DNA from: Burkholderiales bacterium
GTDB lineage: Bacteria > Pseudomonadota > Gammaproteobacteria > Burkholderiales > SG8-41
Direction: 5' to 3'
Length of the DNA: 64,000 bases
Assembly (NCBI GenBank): GCA_019635015.1
Contig: JAHCAG010000002.1
Span: 124,001 to 188,000, forward strand
Shown here: in pieces, positions 18,523 to 25,128 of the stretch
Layout of the letters: each line of letters opens with the position of its first letter
How positions within the stretch are numbered: position 1 is the first letter of the stretch
Notes under the pieces: model-generated
The model's database searches: none
Told to the model about the DNA's origin: nothing
What the model saw: the letters and a program-made list of their open reading frames with translations, nothing else
Program-made: the position numbers and the translations under genes

Positions 18523-19368
18523 CTATTCCGGAAACGTGACCAGCCGGGTCAGCTTCGCCATCATCAGATCAAGCAGCATGCCGACCACGCCGATCGCCAG
18601 TATCGCCGTCATGATGTTGGTGATTGACAGGTTGTTCCACTCGTTCCAGACGAAGTACCCGATGCCGGTGCCGCCAACCAGCATTTCCGCGGCGACAATC
18701 ACCAGCCAGGCGATGCTGATGGAAATGCGCATGCCGGTCATGATGGTCGGCGCGGCAGCCGGCAAAATCACCCGGAAGGCGGTGCGGAACGATCCGACCT
18801 CCAGCGTGCGCGCAACGTTCAGCCACTCACGGCGCACGCTGGCGACACCGAAGGCGGTGTTGATCAGCATCGGCCACACCGAGCAGATGAAAATCACGAA
18901 AATCGCCGACACCGCGCTGTCTTTCAGCGTGAACAGGGCCAGCGGCATCCATGCCAGCGGCGAAATCGGCTTCAGCACCTGGATGAACGGATCCAGCGCC
19001 CGGTACACCGTCGGCGACATGCCGATCAGGAAACCCAGCGGCACCGCGACCAGCGCCGCCAGCAGGTACCCGGCCAGCACGCGGCCGATCGAATAACCGA
19101 GCTGGATGCCGATGCCCTTGTCATTCGGTCCACGGTCGTAGAACGGGTCGCTCAGGTGCTCCCCGATCTTCCTGCCGAAATCGGCGGGTGAAGGGAATGC
19201 CGACTTCTGGCCGGTGGCCGCCGCCGCCCCGACCAGCGCGGCATACTCCGAATCCACCGTCTGCGCCGCCGTTTTCGGCAGGGTCAGCGCGTGCCACACG
19301 CCGATCATCCCGAGCAGGATCAGCAGCGACAGCAACGGCGCCCCCCAGCTTTTCAGTCGGTTCATCAC
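18523..19368 (-). CDS. ABC transporter permease, nitrate/cyanate type
   Basis: A 281-residue inner-membrane subunit with about six hydrophobic helices. The EAA-type coupling loop contains VARTLEVGSFRTAFRVILPAAAPTIMTGMRI, which contacts the ATPase. A periplasmic insert between helices 1 and 2 (about 65 residues) is usual for NrtB/CynB-type permeases. The gene lies 25 bases after the binding-protein gene and four bases before the ATPase gene. Confidence 0.92.
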   Translation of the reverse strand: MMNRLKSWGAPLLSLLILLGMIGVWHALTLPKTAAQTVDSEYAALVGAAAATGQKSAFPSPADFGRKIGEHLSDPFYDRGPNDKGIGIQLGYSIGRVLAGYLLAALVAVPLGFLIGMSPTVYRALDPFIQVLKPISPLAWMPLALFTLKDSAVSAIFVIFICSVWPMLINTAFGVASVRREWLNVARTLEVGSFRTAFRVILPAAAPTIMTGMRISISIAWLVIVAAEMLVGGTGIGYFVWNEWNNLSITNIMTAILAIGVVGMLLDLMMAKLTRLVTFPE

Positions 19369-19393
19369 CCTGTCCTTTCGCGACTCACCGGCC

Positions 19394-20758
19394 TCAACGC
19401 TTGATCGCGAAACTGGCGAGATAGGCTTCCGGTTTGGCCGGGTCGAACTCCTTGCCCATCACGCTGAATTTCTTGGTGGTGGCGGCGGGCGGCTTCATGC
19501 CGACCTCCTTCATCAGCCTCGCGGCATCAGTGGCCAGATAAACCTCGCGCGCCACCTTGGCGTAATCCACGTCGACCTTGAGCTGCCCCCAGCGCTTCAT
19601 CTGGGTCATGATCCAGATCGCAAACGAGTGCCAGGGGAATGGATCGAAGTCGATGCGGTTCGGATCCTTGCGCACGTTGCCCAGGCCATCGGCAAACGTG
19701 CCGGTGAGCACCTGCTCGACCACGGTGACCGGCTGGTTCAGATAGTTCGCCGGAGCAATGGCCTCCGCGATCTGCTTTCGGTTCTCCTGTTTGGACGCGA
19801 ACGCCGTGGCCTCCATGATCGCCTTCAGCAAGGCGCGGTAGGTGTTCGGCATCTTGGTGACGAACTCCCTGCTTGCGGCGAATGCGCAACAGGGGTGGCC
19901 GGGCCAGAGATCCTTGGTCAGGGTGTGGATGTAACCGACACCGTCATATACCGCACGCTGGTTGACAGGATCCGGCGCAAGGAAGCCGTCGATGTTGTCG
20001 GCGCGCAGATTGGCGACCATCTCGGGCGGCGGTACCGAACGTATCTGCACGTCCCTGTCCGGATCAAGGCCATGTTCGGCGAGGAAATAACGCAAAAGGT
20101 AATTGTGCATCGAATAGTCGAAGGGCACGGCGAACTTGAAGCCCTTCCACGACTTCGGATCCTTCCTGTCCTTGTGCTTGATCGCCAGCGTAATGGCCTG
20201 GCCGTTGATATTCTCGACCGCGGGCATGGTGTACGGAATCGGGCTCGATCCCAAACCCAGGGAAATCGCCAGCGGCATCGGCGACAGCATGTGCGCGGCG
20301 TCGTATTCCTTGTTCAGGGTCTTGTCGCGGATCACCGCCCAGCCGGCGGTCTTGACCACATCGACGTTCAGGCCCTGGCGCGCATAAAAACCCATCGGCT
20401 GCGACATGATGATCGGCGTCGCGCAGGTAATGGGAATGAAACCGACCTTGAGAGAGGTTTTTTCAAGGTTGCCACTCTGCGCAAAAGCCTCTTTCGCCAT
20501 TCCCAGCGGAAAAAACGTGGAGATCGCCGCCATCGCGGTGCTCGCGCCAACGGCATTGAGAAAGCGTCGCCGCGTCGCATCGTGGGGAAACAGCGCGCGC
20601 ATCACCGCCGCCTCGACAACGCGGTTGCCCAGCGCTTCGCTGTCCGCCGTCTGCGCTGCCAAGTCAGCCTGGTGTTCGGCTTCGCTGTGGTGGTGGCCAC
20701 AGGAACAGTCGGTGGTCAAAGACGTGCCGGCGTCGAAGGGATCCTTGAATGCGGACAT
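19394..20758 (-). CDS. NrtA/CynA-type substrate-binding protein with Tat signal
   Basis: A 454-residue periplasmic receptor of the CmpA/NrtA family. A 60-residue N-terminal leader contains a Cys/His cluster (CSCGHHHSEAEH, residues 18-29) before a twin-arginine motif (TRRRFLNAVG, residues 62-71) and a hydrophobic stretch ending AFAQ. The mature part begins with LKVGFIPITCATPIIMSQPMG and has the NrtA-like DNIDGFLAPDPVNQRAVYDG block. First gene of the operon; AAGGAG precedes the ATG. Given cynS downstream, cyanate is the inferred ligand. Confidence 0.88.
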   Translation of the reverse strand: MSAFKDPFDAGTSLTTDCSCGHHHSEAEHQADLAAQTADSEALGNRVVEAAVMRALFPHDATRRRFLNAVGASTAMAAISTFFPLGMAKEAFAQSGNLEKTSLKVGFIPITCATPIIMSQPMGFYARQGLNVDVVKTAGWAVIRDKTLNKEYDAAHMLSPMPLAISLGLGSSPIPYTMPAVENINGQAITLAIKHKDRKDPKSWKGFKFAVPFDYSMHNYLLRYFLAEHGLDPDRDVQIRSVPPPEMVANLRADNIDGFLAPDPVNQRAVYDGVGYIHTLTKDLWPGHPCCAFAASREFVTKMPNTYRALLKAIMEATAFASKQENRKQIAEAIAPANYLNQPVTVVEQVLTGTFADGLGNVRKDPNRIDFDPFPWHSFAIWIMTQMKRWGQLKVDVDYAKVAREVYLATDAARLMKEVGMKPPAATTKKFSVMGKEFDPAKPEAYLASFAIKR

Positions 20759-20799
20759 GATCGGTTCTCCTTGAAATGTGTTTTTCCGACTTCCTTCAT

Positions 20800-20816
20800 T
20801 GCAGCAAGCGTGCCAA
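20800..20816 (-). promoter_or_regulatory. Sigma-54 promoter of the cyanate operon
   Basis: Read on the minus strand, TTGGCACGCTTGCTGCA matches the sigma-54 consensus (TTGGCACG, four spacer bases, TTGCW) at every consensus position except one (C for the first T of TTGC). The GG/GC spacing is correct. Transcription would start near 20788, about 30 bases before the ATG at 20758, leaving room for the AAGGAG site. Sigma-54 control fits nitrogen regulation of cyanate use. Confidence 0.75.
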
Positions 20817-20860
20817 GCCGCACCGGCGTCCAGAAATTGTCCGCAGCAGACTGTTTCACA

Positions 20861-20878
20861 AGGGAAATTTGTTTCCCT
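20861..20878. promoter_or_regulatory. Palindrome upstream of the sigma-54 promoter
   Basis: Perfect arms AGGGAAA and TTTCCCT around TTTG, centred about 80 bases upstream of the expected start, where sigma-54 activators usually bind. It does not match the NtrC consensus, so the bound protein is unknown. It could also be an accidental hairpin in the divergent leader. Confidence 0.4.
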
Positions 20879-21047
20879 GCGGCTGCGCTGGCTGTGCCAC
20901 GGCCGCCATCACAGGGCCTGAAGCAGTGCGCCGCGCGCCACGCCGCGGTGCACATCCGCACTTTCGCGGCGCATTACGCACCATCTCGGCGCACCTCGTC
21001 CCAATGGCACCTGTGGATGCGATAATCCGCAGCGAAAACAACAACGA

Positions 21048-22676
21048 GTGTCTGCCGTGAGTCTCACCCTGCGTCCCCTGCTGATCACCCTCCTCTGCCT
21101 GGCCTGGCTGCTGCCGGGGCTGGTTGGGCACGATCCCTGGAAACCCGACGAGGCCTATACTTTTGGCGTGGTGTTCGAAATCCTGCGGGGCGGCAGCTGG
21201 GTGATTCCGCAGATTGCCGGCGAAACATTCCTCGAAAAACCGCCGCTGTTCCATCTTGTCGCCGCAGCCAGCGCCTGGCTGTTTTCCCCGATACTGCCGC
21301 TGCACGACGGCGCGCGGCTCTCGGCGGGACTCTGGATTGGACTGGCGCTGCTGTTCAGCGCGCTGGCCTCCCGCGAACTGAACGGTCCGCGCCACGGCCT
21401 CACCGCGGCACTGCTCCTGCTGGGCTGCCTGGGCCTGGTGGTGCGCGGGCATCAGCTGATTGCCGACGTCGCCGCGCTGGCCGGATTTGCAATTGCCTAC
21501 TACGGGGCCGCACTGGCACTGCGCCGCCCCGCGCCGGGCGGCCTCTGGCTGGGCACCGCCTGCGGCCTGGTATTCATGACGCAGGGCATCCCCGAAGCCG
21601 TCATGATCATGGTCATCGCCCTGCTGCTGCCGGTCACCGGCCGGCAATGGCTCACACCACAATATGCCGTGACAATGGCGGCCGCGGTCGCAGCGGCGCT
21701 GCCGTGGCTGCTGCTGTGGCCGCTGCTGCTGCTGCAACGCGACCCCACCCTGTTTGGCGTCTGGCTGCAGGGCGAAAACCTCGCCCGTTTTTTCGGCACC
21801 CGCGACATGCTGGGCGGCCTCGCCTACTACCTGCGCACGCTGCCCTGGTACGCATTCCCGGTCTGGCCCCTGGCCTTGTGGGCACTGTGGCGCGCCAGCC
21901 GCAGCGGACAGGCCTGGTCTCCGGCAATAGTGCTGCCCGCACTGGGTTTCGCGGTGACACTGCTGATGCTCGGCAGCGCGGCGGAATCGCGCGAACTCTA
22001 TGCCCTGCCGATGCTGGTGCCCCTGGCGCTGCTCGCAGTGCCCGGCGTGGACCCCCTGCGGCGTGGCGCTGTCAACGGCTGGTACTGGTTCAGCGTGATG
22101 GCTTTCACCTTCTTCATCGCCGTCGGCTGGTTCTACTGGGGCGCACTGGAACTCGGCATCCCGGAAAAACTGCATGCCCACCTGCACACCATACGCCCCG
22201 GCTACGATTTCGGCTTCCGGGTGCTGCCGTTCATGCTCGGCCTGGCCTACACCGCCGCCTGGTTCACGCTGGTCGCAAAACTGCCGCGCAATCCGGAACG
22301 GCCGCTGGCCATCTGGGCCGGCGGCATCACTGCAGTATGGGCATTGCTCGCCACCCTGTTCATCGGCTGGGTCGACACCACCAAAAGCTACCGCTCGGTG
22401 ATCGGCGACATGCAGCGCGCGATGCCGGCACAGTACCGCTGCATGGCCAGCCGCGATCTCGGCGAAGCACAGCGCGCGATGCTGCATTATTTTGCGGGCA
22501 TCCGCTCCGAGCGGCTGGAATCAAAGCCGCAGTCCGCCTGCGATCTGCTGCTGGTCCAGGGACTGCCGCTCGACGAAACCGTGCTGCCGCCGGGGTGGGC
22601 CAAAATCTGGGAAGGACACCGCCCGGGCGACAAGGACGAGCGCCTGCGGCTGTACCGCCGGCAGCCGAAGCCCTGA
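21048..22676 (+). CDS. ArnT/PMT-like glycosyltransferase (GT39/GT83 type)
   Basis: A 542-residue polytopic membrane protein with about 12 hydrophobic helices. The first periplasmic loop carries DPWKPDEAYTFG, which includes the acidic pair used by ArnT-like enzymes to bind the undecaprenyl-linked donor, and EKPPLFHLVAAA follows as in ArnT. Such enzymes transfer a sugar from a lipid carrier to lipid A or another acceptor. The start is a GTG at 21048 (another GTG at 21057); no ATG is near. The acceptor cannot be deduced. It is divergent from the cyanate operon and eight bases upstream of hslO. Confidence 0.82.
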   Translation: MSAVSLTLRPLLITLLCLAWLLPGLVGHDPWKPDEAYTFGVVFEILRGGSWVIPQIAGETFLEKPPLFHLVAAASAWLFSPILPLHDGARLSAGLWIGLALLFSALASRELNGPRHGLTAALLLLGCLGLVVRGHQLIADVAALAGFAIAYYGAALALRRPAPGGLWLGTACGLVFMTQGIPEAVMIMVIALLLPVTGRQWLTPQYAVTMAAAVAAALPWLLLWPLLLLQRDPTLFGVWLQGENLARFFGTRDMLGGLAYYLRTLPWYAFPVWPLALWALWRASRSGQAWSPAIVLPALGFAVTLLMLGSAAESRELYALPMLVPLALLAVPGVDPLRRGAVNGWYWFSVMAFTFFIAVGWFYWGALELGIPEKLHAHLHTIRPGYDFGFRVLPFMLGLAYTAAWFTLVAKLPRNPERPLAIWAGGITAVWALLATLFIGWVDTTKSYRSVIGDMQRAMPAQYRCMASRDLGEAQRAMLHYFAGIRSERLESKPQSACDLLLVQGLPLDETVLPPGWAKIWEGHRPGDKDERLRLYRRQPKP

Positions 22677-22683
22677 TCAGCGC

Positions 22684-23553
22684 ATGAGCGACACCCTGCA
22701 GCGCTTCCTCTTTGAACACGCGCCGATCCGCGGTGAATTCGTGCAGCTTTCGGCCACCTGGCAGGCGGTCACCGAACGCCACGACTATCCGCCGCCACTG
22801 CGCCGCGCACTGGGCGAACTGATGGCTGCAGGCGCGCTGCTCGCCGCCACCCTCAAGTTCGACGGCCGGCTGCTGCTGCAGATGCACGGCGACGGGCCGG
22901 TGAAGCTGGTGGTCGTCGAATGCGGCGCCGGCCACGCCATGCGGGCCACCGCAAAATGGGAAGGCGAGGTCCCCGACGGCAAGCTGCGCGCATTGCTCGG
23001 CAACGGCCGCTTTGTCATCAGCCTGCTGCCGGATTCCGGGCAGCAGGGTTATCAGGGCGTGGTCGACATCGATGCCGACAGCATTGCCGCCGCCTTCGAA
23101 CACTACATGGCGGCCTCCGAACAGATCGAAACCCGCCTCTGGCTCGCCTGCGACGACAGCCGCGCCGCCGGCCTGCTGATCCAGAAACTGCCGGAGCAAA
23201 AGGCCACCGATGCCGATGCCTGGCCGCGCATCGGCCATCTCGCCGGCACCGTGCAACCCCAGGAACTGCTGACGCTGGCGCCGCAAACCCTCCTGCGCCG
23301 CCTGTTTCACGAGGAAGACCTGCGGGTGTTCGAACCGAAACCGGTGTATTTCCGCTGTTCCTGCTCGCCCGAGCGGGTCACCGGCATGTTGCGCATGCTC
23401 GGGCGCGACGAAGTGCGCAGCGTGATTGCCGAACGCGGCGAGATCGAAGTGCGCTGTGAATTCTGCAACCGCCGTTATGCCTTTGATGCCGTGGACAGCG
23501 AACAGATCTTTGCCGCAGCCCCTCCGGCAGCAGCCGACTCCACGCGCCACTGA
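22684..23553 (+). CDS. hslO: Redox-regulated chaperone Hsp33
   Basis: A 289-residue cytoplasmic holdase activated by oxidative stress. The C-terminal redox switch has the zinc-binding CSCS and CEFC motifs. The N-terminal domain is typical (HAPIRGEFVQL, LAATLKFDGRLLLQMHGDGPVKL). The start ATG at 22684 is chosen from the family N-terminus; upstream in-frame residues belong to the glycosyltransferase region. No nearby redox operon partner is visible. Confidence 0.96.
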   Translation: MSDTLQRFLFEHAPIRGEFVQLSATWQAVTERHDYPPPLRRALGELMAAGALLAATLKFDGRLLLQMHGDGPVKLVVVECGAGHAMRATAKWEGEVPDGKLRALLGNGRFVISLLPDSGQQGYQGVVDIDADSIAAAFEHYMAASEQIETRLWLACDDSRAAGLLIQKLPEQKATDADAWPRIGHLAGTVQPQELLTLAPQTLLRRLFHEEDLRVFEPKPVYFRCSCSPERVTGMLRMLGRDEVRSVIAERGEIEVRCEFCNRRYAFDAVDSEQIFAAAPPAAADSTRH

Positions 23554-23654
23554 CCGTCGTGCCGCATCGCGGCATCGCCTCGACACTGTCATGGGTCGGG
23601 CGTAAACTTTGACCTCCCTTGATTGCCCGCCCCGCATTTTGGCAATTTATTGTT

Positions 23655-23675
23655 TATAATTAATGACTTACGGAG
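23655..23675 (+). promoter_or_regulatory. -10 element and ribosome-binding site of the thiolase gene
   Basis: A TATAAT hexamer lies at 23655-23660 in a short AT-rich island, and ACGGAG at 23670-23675 precedes the ATG at 23682. No clear -35 hexamer is found at the right distance. Confidence 0.45.
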
Positions 23676-23681
23676 AATCTC

Positions 23682-24872
23682 ATGGTGAATGGACGCGAAG
23701 TGGTCGTATTGAGCGGCGTGCGTACCGCGATTGGTGATTACGGCGGCGCATTAAAAGACATCGCCCCCACTGAACTCGCCGGGCAGGTGGTCAAGGAAGC
23801 CGTCAACCGCGCGAAGCTCGATCCGAAACAGGTCGGACAACTGGTGTTCGGCAACGTGGTCCACGGGGAAGCGAAGGACATGTATTTCTCGCGCGTCGCC
23901 TGCATCAAGGGCGGACTGCCGCAGGAAACCACCGCACTGACCGTGAACCGACTCTGCGGCAGCGGCCTCCAGGCCATCGTCTCCGCAGCCCAGGGCATCA
24001 TGCTCGGCGACTGCGATGCCGCAGTCGGCGGCGGCGCCGAATCGATGAGCCGCGGCGGCTACCTGATGCCGAGCCTGCGCTGGGGCCAGCGCATGGGCGA
24101 AGGCAATGTCGTCGACATGATGGTCGGCGCGCTGACCGACCCCTTCGACACCGTGCACATGGGCATCACCGCTGAAAACATCGCCGCGCAATGGAAAATC
24201 GGCCGCGAGCAGCAGGATGAATTCGCCGTAGAAAGCCATCGCCGCGCACTGAACGCCATCGACAAGGGTTATTTCAAGGACCAGATCCTGCCGGTCGAAC
24301 TGAAAACCCGCAAAGGCACGACACTGTTTGACAAGGACGAACATCCCCGCGCCGACGTCACGCTCGAAGGCCTCGCCAAGCTGCGCGCAGTGTTCAAGAA
24401 GGAAGGCGGCTCGGTCACCGCCGGCAATGCCTCGGGCATCAACGACGGCGCCGCCGCAGTGGTGATGATGGAAAAGGAGGCCGCGAAGAAGGCCGGCCTG
24501 AAACCGATGGCCCGGCTGGTCTCCTACGGCCTCGCTGGCGTCGATCCGAAAATCATGGGTATCGGCCCGGTGCCCGCGGTACAGAACGCACTCAAGCGCG
24601 CAGGTCTCAAGATCGAGGACATGGACGTCATCGAATCGAACGAAGCCTTTGCGGTGCAGGCCCTCGCCGTGTCCTGTGACCTGAAACTGGATCCCAAAAA
24701 AACCAACCCCAACGGCGGCGCAGTGGGCCTCGGCCATCCGATCGGTGCCACCGGCGCGATCCTGACGGTGAAAGCGCTGTATGAACTGCAGCGTACCGGC
24801 GGCAAATACGCGCTGGTGACCATGTGCATCGGCGGCGGCCAGGGTATCGCGGCAGTGTTCGAACGCATGTAA
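23682..24872 (+). CDS. Acetyl-CoA C-acetyltransferase (thiolase)
   Basis: A 396-residue thiolase that condenses or cleaves acetyl-CoA/3-ketoacyl-CoA. Catalytic residues are visible: nucleophile C92 in RLCGSGLQ, H352 in GHPIGATGA and C382 in MCIGGGQG. Length and the GNVVHGEAKDMY region fit biosynthetic or degradative acetyl-CoA acetyltransferases such as PhaA/BktB. No phaB or phaC lies next to it, so polyhydroxybutyrate synthesis is possible but not shown. It has its own promoter-like region and terminator. Confidence 0.93.
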   Translation: MVNGREVVVLSGVRTAIGDYGGALKDIAPTELAGQVVKEAVNRAKLDPKQVGQLVFGNVVHGEAKDMYFSRVACIKGGLPQETTALTVNRLCGSGLQAIVSAAQGIMLGDCDAAVGGGAESMSRGGYLMPSLRWGQRMGEGNVVDMMVGALTDPFDTVHMGITAENIAAQWKIGREQQDEFAVESHRRALNAIDKGYFKDQILPVELKTRKGTTLFDKDEHPRADVTLEGLAKLRAVFKKEGGSVTAGNASGINDGAAAVVMMEKEAAKKAGLKPMARLVSYGLAGVDPKIMGIGPVPAVQNALKRAGLKIEDMDVIESNEAFAVQALAVSCDLKLDPKKTNPNGGAVGLGHPIGATGAILTVKALYELQRTGGKYALVTMCIGGGQGIAAVFERM

Positions 24873-24890
24873 ACGAGACTTCCGTCACAG

Positions 24891-24916
24891 AAAACGCCGC
24901 TTTACGCGGCGTTTTT
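24891..24916 (+). terminator. Rho-independent terminator of the thiolase gene
   Basis: Arms AAAACGCCGC (24891-24900) and GCGGCGTTTT (24906-24915) with a TTTAC loop, ending in a T run. Confidence 0.9.
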
Positions 24917-25128
24917 CTGATTCAGGGCAACTTCCGGCACACTTCCTGCCCGCAGACCGGAACAGGACGTGACTTTGGCCAGCCGCAGGATTAAGGTAGT
25001 TCGCTGGAATCGGACCGGATGCGGTTGCGGAGCTTTGCCATGACACCAGACCGGATGACCCTGGCACCTGCTGCGCCGGCACCGGCATTGCAGATGCCAT
25101 TGGCATCCGGAACCGGACACCCCCGGCC

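Noticed and set aside
20856..22487. Open frame of 543 codons on the minus strand
   Set aside because: It is antisense to the glycosyltransferase gene and very rich in Gln, Ala and Gly without a fold-like pattern.
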